From the NCBI GenBank assembly GCA_045588325.1, contig JAZNEA010000051.1, positions 1-37,906 on the forward strand: DNA of 37,906 nucleotides. The letters are read 5' to 3'. Below, piece by piece: positions 24,988 through 33,935 of this stretch. Every line of letters begins with the position of its first letter. Position 1 is the first letter of the stretch. The translations under genes and the position numbers were made by a program. Below the pieces are notes generated by a model, which was given only the letters and a program-made list of their open reading frames with translations, ran no database searches and was not told where the DNA came from. The stretch is from RGIG7378 sp045588325 (GTDB lineage: Bacteria > Bacillota > Clostridia > RGIG7378).

Positions 24988-26252
24988 TATTCTGCGTCGT
25001 CCCTGTACAAATCCTTAACCTTGTCGATGCCCTTGTAACACTCTACTGCCATAGAGATCATGCCGTCCATGCTGGCCTTAGGCTTTTGGAGTTCTCCTCT
25101 CCTGTGCAGATCGAGGATGTAGTTATACCTATCGTACGCCTTGGCGATAGAATCCTCCCAGGAACAATACAGTGTCTGGGATGCTGCATAGCCAACTCTC
25201 TTGGCCATTTCGGGGTCGTTGTAGAACCTCATGAGGGCCTCCGTCATTGCGGCAGAATCCTCTGGGATAAGCACACCATTGTATCCATCTGTGACGCCAT
25301 CTGCAGAACTGCTGTTCTCAATGAGCACGCTGGGAGTACCACAGGCTGCTGCCTCCTTAACTACCAGTGGGTTGTTGTCAAATACGGAAGGCAGGAGGAA
25401 GACATCGGCTCTGGTATACCATGCCTTGAGAACGGCTCTGTCCTGAATAATACCGGGGAAAATGCACCTGTCTGCCAGGCCCAACTCCCGGGCATACTTC
25501 TCCACATCCAGCTTGTTGTCGCCATCGCCGACAAATACCATGCGGAAGTCCAGTCCCCTCTCGGCAATGCCCTTGAGGCCATCCAGGATAATCTTGAGTC
25601 CCTTGTACCACATGACTCTGCCCACAAACAGGAATACCGGCGCATTGTCGGGCAGGTTCCACTGGGTGTTGAGTGCTCTTATGTCGTCCTCAGAAACAGG
25701 TGTCCTGTCAATATCCACACCGTTTTTCATAATAGTGACGTTGCCACCATAACCCAGGCTCTTCAGGTTCTCTGCTGCACCCTCGTTAACTGCCCACACG
25801 TCATCACAGGCCTCGATATTCTTGATCATAGCCTTGATACATACGTCGCTGATAAACTTGTTCTTGATAGCTCTATTAAAGTCAATATCAAACTTTGTGT
25901 GATATGTAAAAATCAGTGGCACCTTGGTAAGTTCGCGAACTGCTCTGGCCATAAGTGTGGATGCAACTGGACAATGGCTGTGCAGCAGGTCAGGCTTAAA
26001 CTGCTCCTGAATGTGCAATGAATCTGCGCCAAAGGGGAATCCAGCCCTGTAGCCCACCAACTTCTCCGTGGCAAAACTGGCATAGCGCAGTACGGGGAAT
26101 GTGTATCCAGAATCATTTGCATCTGGATATTTGGGCACTGCAACCATGGCCTCTCCATATTTTTCCGTGATAACTGCTCCGTAGTTGACAACCGTATTGG
26201 CAACGCCATCAATCAACGGAGGGAAAGAATCGTTATAAAGTAATACTTTCAT
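24987..26252 (-). CDS. GT4-family glycosyltransferase
   Basis: Cytoplasmic or membrane-peripheral retaining glycosyltransferase of GT-B fold, 421 residues. The N-terminal domain has YNDSFPPLIDGVANTVVNYG (acceptor-side glycine loop), LLHSHCPVAS and FTYHTKFDID. The C-terminal domain has LFVGRVMWYKGLKIILDGL, FVGDGDNKLDVE and the donor-site segment DNNPLVVKEAAACGTP. The latter occupies the EX7E position with Asp replacing the first Glu. The N-terminal pattern resembles diacylglycerol glucosyltransferases and related enzymes acting on lipid acceptors, and the acyltransferase two genes upstream fits that. Specific sugar and acceptor are inference. It overlaps both neighbours by TAATG junctions. Confidence 0.88.
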   Translation of the reverse strand: MKVLLYNDSFPPLIDGVANTVVNYGAVITEKYGEAMVAVPKYPDANDSGYTFPVLRYASFATEKLVGYRAGFPFGADSLHIQEQFKPDLLHSHCPVASTLMARAVRELTKVPLIFTYHTKFDIDFNRAIKNKFISDVCIKAMIKNIEACDDVWAVNEGAAENLKSLGYGGNVTIMKNGVDIDRTPVSEDDIRALNTQWNLPDNAPVFLFVGRVMWYKGLKIILDGLKGIAERGLDFRMVFVGDGDNKLDVEKYARELGLADRCIFPGIIQDRAVLKAWYTRADVFLLPSVFDNNPLVVKEAAACGTPSVLIENSSSADGVTDGYNGVLIPEDSAAMTEALMRFYNDPEMAKRVGYAASQTLYCSWEDSIAKAYDRYNYILDLHRRGELQKPKASMDGMISMAVECYKGIDKVKDLYRDDAE

Positions 26253-26986
26253 TATTCTACCTCTGGTACCGTTCTGGAAATGTAATCGTTCAGGAGCATC
26301 TTTAAATCTCTCACCGACAAATAGCCGTAACCCATGTCGAACTTGAGCTTCTTAGCAGCTCTCACCACGACCTTGTCGCACCTGTCAAGGGCAGTGGCCA
26401 TATCCTCATCCGAGGGAACTCTGGGGCGGCTGTCCTCTGTGTCAGAAGAGTCTAATGCCATCCTGTCAAACATCTTGTCAAAGACCCTTATGGCATTCTC
26501 AAAAACATCCGTAATATACTTTATCTGGAACTCGTTGAACTCAGGGGATGGGTTGGCACCTATTCTGAGATAATCCGGCTCGCAGTTGTAGTATGTGTAG
26601 CTGATCATGGAGGCATCTACGTACTTCTGACCCTTAAGCCTCTCGTACCCCTCCGTCACTGCCTCACAAAATCCAAATGCTACTCCCATGGGGAAGTAGT
26701 TCAACTCCTGTGGATTCTTGTCATTTAGCCAAGAAATGACGGCAGCGGTGTCAACATAGTCAGTATATGGTGATGCGGGCAAATCCCTGTACTTGCGACA
26801 GAAGGCGAATGCCGTATCCTCCTTGTCAAAGGCATAATACTTGCCGTTGTTGTCCATAAGATAGAAGGACTTGGCCGAGCCATTTGGCAAGTCGTCAATA
26901 GCGTGAATAAAATATGCAGTCTGGCCTCGGTGAGTCACCCTGGTAACATGGCACTCCAGAGGTCTGGAAAGTCTGTTCAAATCCAT
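26252..26986 (-). CDS. Conserved-looking protein of unknown function coupled to the glycosyltransferase
   Basis: Protein of 244 residues that I do not recognise. It looks cytoplasmic: no signal or membrane helix. The first 80 residues are beta-rich (ECHVTRVTHRGQTAYFIHAI, KSFYLMDNNGKYYAFD); the remainder is helical and acidic, including FENAIRVFDKMFDRMALD and DRCDKVVVRAAKKLKFDMGYG. The ATG at 26986 follows AGGAGACATGTT; a frame start at 27013 lacks a site. Its stop overlaps the glycosyltransferase start (TAATG), so it is very probably made in fixed ratio with that enzyme and may be its partner. Confidence 0.75.
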   Translation of the reverse strand: MDLNRLSRPLECHVTRVTHRGQTAYFIHAIDDLPNGSAKSFYLMDNNGKYYAFDKEDTAFAFCRKYRDLPASPYTDYVDTAAVISWLNDKNPQELNYFPMGVAFGFCEAVTEGYERLKGQKYVDASMISYTYYNCEPDYLRIGANPSPEFNEFQIKYITDVFENAIRVFDKMFDRMALDSSDTEDSRPRVPSDEDMATALDRCDKVVVRAAKKLKFDMGYGYLSVRDLKMLLNDYISRTVPEVE

Positions 26987-27051
26987 AACATGTCTCCTGT
27001 GTTTAGATGGCATATGCAGGATAATACCATATTAGAACCCCTTAGGCAAAA

Positions 27052-28326
27052 TTATCTTCTCGTCTGCGCCTTGGCAAGCTTGTACATTTCCTCTGCTGCG
27101 AGACGGGCCTTAGCCACCACATCTCCTGAGCCCTTGGGGAAACAATAGTACAAAACCTTCTCGTCTCCGATGCAAATCATATCCCCGATCTCATACCAGT
27201 TAAAGTCAGAATATATGCTATATGATGCCAGGGGCTTTTGTGAATAATGGAGCTTTCCCTCGCATCCTGTCAGCTCAAATCCATCCTGATTGTGCTTGAG
27301 CCTGCCAGTGCCCACTCTGTACAGCATCTTGGTGTCCACCATCATACAGATGTCCACCTCCAGGTCCAGGCCGTACTTGCCATCCAGGATCTCCCTGCGA
27401 ACCATTTCTCTCTCCCACTTGTACCAGTCCGGCACGTGGTCAAAGATATGGATGCCGTCATTGGCCTTCAGGTAGCCGTATTCATCCAAAGTCCATTCTT
27501 TGCCGCAGGCATGGCAGGTCAACTGGGTTCCCTTGCCCTCCATAACTCCTTCCTTGCCACAGTTGGGACACTTGTACAGAACTCTGTTCAGGTAGTCTGC
27601 GCGGAAAGGCTCGGAGATCTCAATCTTGTTCTCCTGCTGCCATCTCCAGTTATCAAAAGAGAAGTGCTCCGCTATTACGTCGTTTATCTCCTGTACGCTC
27701 ATGGCCTTGAGCTGTTCTGGTGTCAATACATATCGCACCTCTGCAGTAATATCCACCTTGCGAACCTGAATGTTGTTGTAGAGGGGATCTCTGGCAAAGG
27801 CTCCATGGGTAGTGATGATTACCAATGGGCGTCTGGCCATCTTTACCATGGCACCGAGGCTCTCCGGCAAAGTTGTGCTGGTGCCGTCAAAGGTATAGCA
27901 TGCCTCTGGGTAGACCAGCAGCGAGCTGTTCATCTTGTTAAATACATTCCTGATCTTGGAAATCAGGCTGGGGTCAGTTACATATTTGTGAGTCGGGATG
28001 CAACCGATCTGCCTCATGAGCCAGTTCTTGCCCACAAATCCGTCAGATGTGACGATGATGTTGTATGGTCTGGGGAACAAAATACTCTCGGCAATGGCCA
28101 GATCCACAAAGCTGGAATGGTTCATGAGAATAAAGCATGGCTCCTTAGGATCCAGCTTGTCCATGTCAAACTTCTGCACCTTAAGATGTGAGGGTACAGT
28201 CATAAAGAGGGACACGCCCTTCTTCAGCAACCTGAAAAACATATTAGGTCTCTTAGCCTTAAATGCCTTAGGTGGTTTGATAGACATTACGTAATCGTAG
28301 GATGCCTGAACGGACTTAATCTTCAT
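27052..28326 (-). CDS. PlsC-type acyltransferase fused to a zinc ribbon and C-terminal domain
   Basis: Glycerol-phosphate acyltransferase fold, 424 residues. The PlsC part shows the HX4D motif NHSSFVD (His70, Asp75), TSDGFVGKNWLMRQIGCIP, and YPEACYTFDGTS at the FPEG-type position (139-150). Canonical PlsC proteins end at about 240 residues. Here a zinc ribbon follows, with Cys253, Cys256, Cys271 and Cys274 (CPNCG and CHACG), and then about 145 residues of beta-rich sequence of unknown role. The start is the ATG at 28326 after CGGAGGAACAAG; an earlier ATG at 28344 overlaps that ribosome binding site. It probably acylates lysophosphatidate or a related lipid at the membrane. Nearest downstream genes are the unknown protein, the GT4 enzyme and PncC. 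Confidence 0.85.
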   Translation of the reverse strand: MKIKSVQASYDYVMSIKPPKAFKAKRPNMFFRLLKKGVSLFMTVPSHLKVQKFDMDKLDPKEPCFILMNHSSFVDLAIAESILFPRPYNIIVTSDGFVGKNWLMRQIGCIPTHKYVTDPSLISKIRNVFNKMNSSLLVYPEACYTFDGTSTTLPESLGAMVKMARRPLVIITTHGAFARDPLYNNIQVRKVDITAEVRYVLTPEQLKAMSVQEINDVIAEHFSFDNWRWQQENKIEISEPFRADYLNRVLYKCPNCGKEGVMEGKGTQLTCHACGKEWTLDEYGYLKANDGIHIFDHVPDWYKWEREMVRREILDGKYGLDLEVDICMMVDTKMLYRVGTGRLKHNQDGFELTGCEGKLHYSQKPLASYSIYSDFNWYEIGDMICIGDEKVLYYCFPKGSGDVVAKARLAAEEMYKLAKAQTRR

Positions 28327-28409
28327 CTTGTTCCTCCGCGACATTTCGTCATTTATAAACTATATATTACATCAGTTTAAACGAACATGGAAGACGACTT
28401 TTTTTGTAT

Positions 28410-29198
28410 TCATCCATAGCTCCTGTCGCCACCTCCAAGATATGCAGAGATGACCTTGTCATCAGAGCGAATCTGGCCAGGCGTCCCCTGTCCTATGGTC
28501 TTGCCAAAATCCAGGACGTATATGTATTCGCACAGCTCCATCACCATGGACATGTGGTGTTCTATCAGCAGAACGGCCAGCCCGAATTTTTGACTTATCA
28601 TGCGTATGCATTCCTTGAGTGCCTCTGTCTCCGCAGGGTTCATGCCGGCAGCTGGCTCGTCTAACAAAAGGGCCTTTGCTCCTGTGGCTATTGCCCTGAC
28701 AATCTCTAACTGCCTCTGCTGACCGTATGGCAGCTGGCCTGCCAACACCGAGCTTTTCCCATGCAAATCCATCAGGTTTAGCAGCTTTGTTGCCTCGCTT
28801 TTTATCCGTTCTTGTCTTCTTATGTAACCTTTTGGTTTTAACAGACAGTCTCGCAGGCTAATTTCCTCCCTATTAGCCATGGGAACCATCACATTTTCCA
28901 AAACGGTCATGTTTTTAAACAGCCTGATGTTCTGAAATGTCCTGGCGACTCCTGACCTGACAAATGCGTGGGATGGCTGACCTCTCATGGGGCGGCCATT
29001 AACATATATATTCCCCTCTGTTGGGCAGTATATGCCAGTCAACAAGTTAAACACCGTGGTTTTGCCTGCCCCATTTGGGCCAATGAGGCCCACCAGCTGG
29101 CCCTTGCAGACCCGCATGTTCATATCGCTGACTGCTTTGATCCCTCCAAAGCTAATTCCCATACCCTCGGTTCTGATTATCTCTTGTCCTGTTAACAT
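28410..29198 (-). CDS. livG: LivG, branched-chain amino acid ABC transporter ATPase
   Basis: ATP-binding subunit of a high-affinity branched-chain amino acid importer, 262 residues. Walker A is GPNGAGKTT (40-48), signature LPYGQQRQLEIVRA, Walker B ALLLDEPAAGMNP, and the switch histidine lies in LLIEHHMSMVM. The length and the insert around PKGYIRRQERIK are typical of LivG rather than LivF. The ATG at 29198 follows GAGGAGAAAGAA and overlaps the livM stop by 7 bases. The partner ATPase LivF, which normally follows, is absent; the next minus-strand gene is the acyltransferase. An AGGAG-ATG overlapping the livG stop opens only a 16-codon frame. Confidence 0.94.
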   Translation of the reverse strand: MLTGQEIIRTEGMGISFGGIKAVSDMNMRVCKGQLVGLIGPNGAGKTTVFNLLTGIYCPTEGNIYVNGRPMRGQPSHAFVRSGVARTFQNIRLFKNMTVLENVMVPMANREEISLRDCLLKPKGYIRRQERIKSEATKLLNLMDLHGKSSVLAGQLPYGQQRQLEIVRAIATGAKALLLDEPAAGMNPAETEALKECIRMISQKFGLAVLLIEHHMSMVMELCEYIYVLDFGKTIGQGTPGQIRSDDKVISAYLGGGDRSYG

Positions 29199-30214
29199 TT
29201 CTTTCTCCTCGCCTCCCACAACAATATGGCCATTAACGCTATTCCGTATGTGAGCATGGGATAGCTAAATAGTTGGCCCAACGGCCCGGGCAGCGCACTT
29301 AGTCCCATTTGCCCTATAAGGTAATTCAACAGGCACATGGCTGTGGCAGAAACCACAGTACCCCTAAGGGAGCCCAGTCCTCCCATTACGCAGATGGCCA
29401 CCAAAAATGACGAGCTCAATATCCCGTTGTTAGAAAACCCGAATGTGGACGTGGTCAGCGTAGTCATAAAACAGGCGTACAGGCCTCCTGCCACTCCTGC
29501 AAGCCCAGCGGACAGGGCGAAAACCCTTATCTTGCATCCAGGCACATCAATTCCACTGGCAGAGGCTCCTATGTAGTCGTCGCAGATTGCCCTTATATTC
29601 CTGCCCATGTTGGACTCCAACAGATTTTGCACCAGCCATAAGCACAATCCTGTAATCAGCAACGGGAGCCACAACCACTTGTTTAGCATTATGTTCGTAA
29701 ATCCCAGGCCCGTTTTGTAGAGCACAGAGGATGCCGATCCCTGTTCCAGCCCATTCATGCCAGCGAATGGCAAGTTGTTTATCACATTAACCACAATCAT
29801 CCCAAAACCCAGCGTGATTATGGCAAGGTAGTCCCCTTTGAGTCTGAGAGCAGGGATCCCTATGCACAATCCTCCAATTCCTGCCAGCACTCCCCCTGCC
29901 ACAATCGCTGCCAGCACTACCATGAGGTACAGGATTCCCGCCTTGCTCTGAAAGACGCCATGTCTCTCTGCCCACAGGGACAACAGTGCAGCTGTATATG
30001 CTCCTATGGCCATAAACCCACAATGCCCCAGGGACAGCTGCCCCAGGGACCCCACCACAAGATTCAACGAGACTGAGGCCACTATCAGGTAACTCATCTG
30101 CCATATCAGGGGGACAATCCTGCGGGCATATATTGGAACTCTATGGCCCCACAGTGCCGTGGCGATACATAGGACCACCACCCAGAGCAGTACTTTTCCA
30201 TCTCGTCTGCTCAT
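29192..30214 (-). CDS. livM: LivM, branched-chain amino acid ABC transporter permease
   Basis: Integral membrane permease of the Liv importer, 340 residues with about 8-10 hydrophobic segments. Family landmarks are LVASVSLNLVVGSLGQLSLGHCGFMAIGAY in the N-terminal half, ALRLKGDYLAIITLGFGMIVVNVINNL (the EAA-like coupling loop), and AGLAGVAGGLYACF. It starts within the livH stop (ATGA overlap) and overlaps livG, so all four liv genes are translationally linked. Confidence 0.94.
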   Translation of the reverse strand: MSRRDGKVLLWVVVLCIATALWGHRVPIYARRIVPLIWQMSYLIVASVSLNLVVGSLGQLSLGHCGFMAIGAYTAALLSLWAERHGVFQSKAGILYLMVVLAAIVAGGVLAGIGGLCIGIPALRLKGDYLAIITLGFGMIVVNVINNLPFAGMNGLEQGSASSVLYKTGLGFTNIMLNKWLWLPLLITGLCLWLVQNLLESNMGRNIRAICDDYIGASASGIDVPGCKIRVFALSAGLAGVAGGLYACFMTTLTTSTFGFSNNGILSSSFLVAICVMGGLGSLRGTVVSATAMCLLNYLIGQMGLSALPGPLGQLFSYPMLTYGIALMAILLWEARRKKC

Positions 30215-31125
30215 ACCTTTTCCTCCATGTTGCTACCCATGAGGCCCCCTGGACGCACCAGCAGTATTATGACCAGGGTAATAAAGACCACCGTTTCCGA
30301 CATTCTGGAAGAGACGTAGCTGACAGTAAACGAATATATCTGACCTATGAGTAATCCTCCTACCATAGCGCCAGGCAGAGAACCTATGCCTCCTAGCACT
30401 GCCGCCACAAATGCAAACAGCCCCAGCGTCCCCCCAACCACGGGAGATGTGCCCGGGTACACCGAAAACCACATGGTAGCCGCCACACCAGCCAGTGCAG
30501 ACCCCAGCGCAAAGGTTGCCACAATGATTCTGGAACTGCTAATGCCCATCAACTCCGCAGCCTCCTTATCCTGTGCAACAGCCCTCATGGCTCTGCCCAG
30601 GTGGGTCCTCTTAACCAGCAGGTGTAGAAACACCATGGTGGCCATACTAAGAGCAATGGTTAGTATAGTAGACCAGGGTATGGACACTCTGCCCCCCGGA
30701 ACGAGAAACGAGATTCTACCAACTGGCAACACTGTTGTCACTGTGGCACCATATAGTGTTCTGGTAGCCTTCAACAAATACTGGGCTCCATTTTGCAATA
30801 CCAGGCTGACGCCCATAGCCATTATGAGTGAGGACATCCTCCTGCCCCCTGAGCGAACTGGAGCATACGCAAACAACTCCGCCATTACTCCAATGGCAAC
30901 GCACACCACCATGGCCACAAGTGCAGCCGTCCACAGAGGGAGACCTGCCCGCTCCAGAACCGGCACTCCAAACAGCAAGGCATATCCTCCCGCCATAATC
31001 AGGTCACCATGGGCAAAATTTATCAGTCTGACAATCCCGTACACCATGGTGTACCCCAGTGCTATCAGGGCATATATGCCGCCCATTTGCAGGCCAACAA
31101 TGATAGTCTGAATCAATCTTGCCAT
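30211..31125 (-). CDS. livH: LivH, branched-chain amino acid ABC transporter permease
   Basis: Second permease of the Liv importer, 304 residues, about eight transmembrane helices. Diagnostic segments: GGIYALIALGYTMVYGIVRLINFAHGD at the N-terminus, RAVAQDKEAAELMGISSSRII as coupling loop, and VLGGIGSLPGAMVGGLLIG near the C-terminus. The ATG at 31125, one base past the livK stop, is chosen because AGGTGA stands ahead of it; a GTG at 31137 lacks a site and would overlap livK. Confidence 0.93.
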   Translation of the reverse strand: MARLIQTIIVGLQMGGIYALIALGYTMVYGIVRLINFAHGDLIMAGGYALLFGVPVLERAGLPLWTAALVAMVVCVAIGVMAELFAYAPVRSGGRRMSSLIMAMGVSLVLQNGAQYLLKATRTLYGATVTTVLPVGRISFLVPGGRVSIPWSTILTIALSMATMVFLHLLVKRTHLGRAMRAVAQDKEAAELMGISSSRIIVATFALGSALAGVAATMWFSVYPGTSPVVGGTLGLFAFVAAVLGGIGSLPGAMVGGLLIGQIYSFTVSYVSSRMSETVVFITLVIILLVRPGGLMGSNMEEKV

Positions 31126-31126
31126 G

Positions 31127-32311
31127 CTATGGTTCACCTATGGTAATACGACCCTTAAGCCTTGTTTTTACCTGATTCTCCGGAGGCTCCAGGCTGGGAT
31201 TAAACCAATACTCCATGATTACAGCCCCTTTTAGCGGCGTACCGGACCCATCGAAAACATAATCGCCTGTTATGCCTGTGTGGCGGACAGTCTGGTCTGC
31301 CATAGCTTGGCGCACCTGCTGTGGCTCCCATCCTCCTGCCCTCTCAATCGCATCTGCCATAATAAAGACGGAGTCGTATGCCAGAGCAGTAAAGGCGTCA
31401 GGCGCATACCCGAATCGACCTTTGAACTCCTGGACAAACTGGGACACGACCTCATTACCATCGCCGCTAAAATAGTGGTTGATAAACATCACCTGGTTGA
31501 ATGCCTGCAGATCTCCCGTCTGGTATTGCAGGGCGTTGGCACCGTCATACCCGTCGCCCCCCATGATGATTCCGTCATACCCGGCCTGGCGAGCCTGGGG
31601 CACCAGATAAGGCCCCACCGTGTAGTAATAAAAAGGGGCGAAGACAAACTCAACCCCAGATGTAGCCAGAGCAGACCATTGGTTATAAAAGTCCTGGGTC
31701 ATTGCCACGTCTGCCACCGTCTGCACCTCCGCAATTTCCACATTCAGTATTTCACAGGCCTTTGCAAAGGCGTCATATATTCCCTTGGAATACGCATCCG
31801 AGGCACAGTACATTACTCCCACGCGATCATAACCCAACTCCTTGGCGAACTTGGCTGCCACTGCCCCCTGAAAGTTGTCTGCAAAGCACACCCTGAACAC
31901 GTAGTCATCCCCACCGGCAATGTTATTCTCTGTGGCTGTGGGGGTCAGCAACAAAACACCTTCTTCGTTGGCGATATCGGTTATGGCTGCAGTGCACCCA
32001 GAGGTCACGCTACCTATGACCAGATCCACCCCATCCGCTATCAGCGAATTCATACAGTTAACCGTCTCCGTGGCCTCCATTTTGTCATCCTTTATCACCA
32101 ACTCCAGCTGCTTGCCCAACACGCCTCCCTGCTGGTTTATTTTCTCCACGGCCATTTTGTACGCCGACGTCATGGACTGTCCATATACCATTAGCGCCCC
32201 TGTATTCGGAGAGATGGTGCCTATCCGTATGGTATCCTCCTCTGCCTGACAACCAGAAAAGATGCACATAACAAAAAAGGCGGTCAAAACCGTTTTCGCA
32301 AATCTGCTCAC
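31127..32311 (-). CDS. livK: LivK-type amino acid-binding lipoprotein
   Basis: Periplasmic-type substrate-binding protein of the Liv importer, here a lipoprotein of 394 residues. The signal ends in lipobox IFSGC (Cys21). The binding fold shows IRIGTISPNTGALMVYGQSM, VIGSVTSGCTAAI, LTPTATENNI and YDSVFIMADAIERAG, typical of the leucine/isoleucine/valine-binding family. The start codon is GTG. It follows folA after 65 bases in the same direction and heads livHMG. The true ligand could be another amino acid or an amide, as this family is broad. Confidence 0.92.
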   Translation of the reverse strand: MSRFAKTVLTAFFVMCIFSGCQAEEDTIRIGTISPNTGALMVYGQSMTSAYKMAVEKINQQGGVLGKQLELVIKDDKMEATETVNCMNSLIADGVDLVIGSVTSGCTAAITDIANEEGVLLLTPTATENNIAGGDDYVFRVCFADNFQGAVAAKFAKELGYDRVGVMYCASDAYSKGIYDAFAKACEILNVEIAEVQTVADVAMTQDFYNQWSALATSGVEFVFAPFYYYTVGPYLVPQARQAGYDGIIMGGDGYDGANALQYQTGDLQAFNQVMFINHYFSGDGNEVVSQFVQEFKGRFGYAPDAFTALAYDSVFIMADAIERAGGWEPQQVRQAMADQTVRHTGITGDYVFDGSGTPLKGAVIMEYWFNPSLEPPENQVKTRLKGRITIGEP

Positions 32312-32376
32312 TGTCTTGCCTGCCTATACCTTGTTCTATTAAATTGTATGCGCTTGTTCTTGCCGTATGATTAGGC

Positions 32377-32883
32377 CTATGCCCTCTCGTATACGGTAAA
32401 TTTAAATCTCATGTCCGGCACAGAATCTGTCTCCGGGTCACACACCTGCCATGGTCCCTCCTCAACGCAGTGCCACTCCGGGCTCTGATCCAGGTTGGGG
32501 ATTGCTGTGTCGTACTCAAAGCTCCTGTCGAACTTGGTAACATATGCCCTGTCGCAGTATGGCAGCAACTGGTTGTAAACGCTGGCGCCACCGATTACGT
32601 ATAGCGAATCCGTTGGGTACTGGGCTACTGTCTCCACCAGTTCGTCAATGGAGTGAACCACCTGGGCACCATCCACCGTTATGTCCCTGGTGCTCATGAT
32701 AATATTAACTCTATTCTTAAGGGGGCGTCCTCCGGGGAAAGTCGCCAAGGTCTTGGATCCCAAAATCACCACATTGCCTGTGGTCTTGGCTGCAAAAAAC
32801 TTAAGGTCCGCCCTGACTCTCGCCAGCAGATCTCCCTTGTTGCCAATGGCCCAATTGTTATCAACAGCTACGATCAGATTCAT
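32377..32883 (-). CDS. folA: Dihydrofolate reductase
   Basis: Reduces dihydrofolate to tetrahydrofolate with NADPH. The 168-residue protein is of standard length, with MNLIVAVDNNWAIGNKGDLL at the N-terminus, the NADPH region VVILGSKTLATFPGGRPLKNR, and LYVIGGASVYNQLLPYCDRAYVT. Asp at the usual Glu/Asp active-site position appears in RADLKFF. It follows asnA after 13 bases and precedes livK. No thyA is adjacent. Confidence 0.95.
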   Translation of the reverse strand: MNLIVAVDNNWAIGNKGDLLARVRADLKFFAAKTTGNVVILGSKTLATFPGGRPLKNRVNIIMSTRDITVDGAQVVHSIDELVETVAQYPTDSLYVIGGASVYNQLLPYCDRAYVTKFDRSFEYDTAIPNLDQSPEWHCVEEGPWQVCDPETDSVPDMRFKFTVYERA

Positions 32884-32896
32884 ACTTCAACCACAC

Positions 32897-33907
32897 CTAC
32901 AACAAAACAACTCCATGCTCTGCGGCAAAGTCCATTGTCTCCTCAGGCCAGATAGAAACCTGAATCTCTCCAATATGTGCCTTGCGCAGGAAGAACATAC
33001 ATATACGGGACTGTCCGATACCGCCACCGATGGTGTAGGGCAACTGGCCCTCCAGCAACATCTTTTGGAATGCCAACTGGGCCCTCTCCGGGCAACCAGC
33101 CTTATCCAGCTGCTCCAACAGTGCCTTTTCATCCACTCTGACACCCATGGAAGACAGCTCCAATGCGATGTCCAACAGTGGGTAATATACGATGATATCG
33201 CCATTAAGCTGCCAGTCGTCATAGTCAGGTGCTCTGCCGTCGTGCTTAGAGCCAGATGCCAGCACGTCGCCAATCTTCATGATAAAGACTGCTCTCTTGT
33301 CCTTGGCGATCAGGTACTCCCTCTCCTTAGGTGTAGCTGTGGGATACATATCCTCCAGCTCCTGGGTAGTGACAATGGTAATCTCCTCTGGCAGAATGCA
33401 GTCTATGTAGTCGTACTTGTTGGCCATGCGCTTCTCCGTGACACGCAGAGCCTCGTACACTGACTTGACCGTGTCAATCAGCATCTCCTCGGTGCGCTGC
33501 TCCTTAAGGATAACCTTTTCCCAGTCCCACTGATCTACGTAAATGGAGTGAATATTGTCGGTATCCTCATCACGACGAATGGCATTCATGTCTGTATAGA
33601 GTCCCTCTCCGGGCTTAAATCCGTAGCGGCCAAGGGCCATTCTCTTCCACTTAGCCAGGGAGTGTACAACCTCCACAGGCCTATCGCTTTGCTCCCCAAC
33701 GCCAAACACAACTGGTCTCTCTGTGCCGTTAAGATTATCGTTAAGGCCAGACTCTGGTGTTACAAACAAAGGTGCAGAAACACGGCGCAAGTTAAGCTGT
33801 GTCTCCAGCTGCTCCTGGAAAAAGTCCTTGATTCTCTTGATAGCATTCTGGGTACCCTTGAGATCCAACTCAGAACGGTAACCCTCCGGAATATAAATGT
33901 TGCTCAT
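32897..33907 (-). CDS. asnA: Ammonia-dependent asparagine synthetase AsnA
   Basis: Converts aspartate, ammonia and ATP to asparagine, AMP and pyrophosphate; related in fold to class II tRNA synthetases. The 336-residue length is normal. Landmarks are LNLRRVSAPLFVTPESGLND, PVEVVHSLAKWKRMALGRYG, IYVDQWDWEKVI and TIGGGIGQSRICMFFL. The ATG follows TAGGAGACAAATAGT. First gene of the asnA-folA-livKHMG run; grouping with an amino acid importer suggests a shared nitrogen or amino acid supply role. Confidence 0.97.
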   Translation of the reverse strand: MSNIYIPEGYRSELDLKGTQNAIKRIKDFFQEQLETQLNLRRVSAPLFVTPESGLNDNLNGTERPVVFGVGEQSDRPVEVVHSLAKWKRMALGRYGFKPGEGLYTDMNAIRRDEDTDNIHSIYVDQWDWEKVILKEQRTEEMLIDTVKSVYEALRVTEKRMANKYDYIDCILPEEITIVTTQELEDMYPTATPKEREYLIAKDKRAVFIMKIGDVLASGSKHDGRAPDYDDWQLNGDIIVYYPLLDIALELSSMGVRVDEKALLEQLDKAGCPERAQLAFQKMLLEGQLPYTIGGGIGQSRICMFFLRKAHIGEIQVSIWPEETMDFAAEHGVVLL

Positions 33908-33935
33908 ACTATTTGTCTCCTATAAGATACGCCTT

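Noticed and set aside
24810..26021. Plus-strand open frame of 403 codons opposite the glycosyltransferase and pncC
   Set aside because: Lies wholly opposite genes with clear family motifs, has no ribosome binding site or recognisable domain, and has low-complexity hydrophobic/histidine-rich composition; a shadow of codon bias.
27247..28191. Plus-strand open frame of 314 codons opposite the acyltransferase
   Set aside because: Antisense to a protein with HX4D and zinc-ribbon motifs; no promoter or ribosome binding site of its own.
28360..28411. Sixteen-codon frame at the livG stop as a real peptide gene
   Set aside because: It has AGGAG and ATG, but the short sequence ends at once and shows no family likeness; noted only as a possible trace of a lost livF start.
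31280..32194. Plus-strand open frame of 304 codons opposite livK
   Set aside because: Shadow of the livK coding sequence; no independent support.
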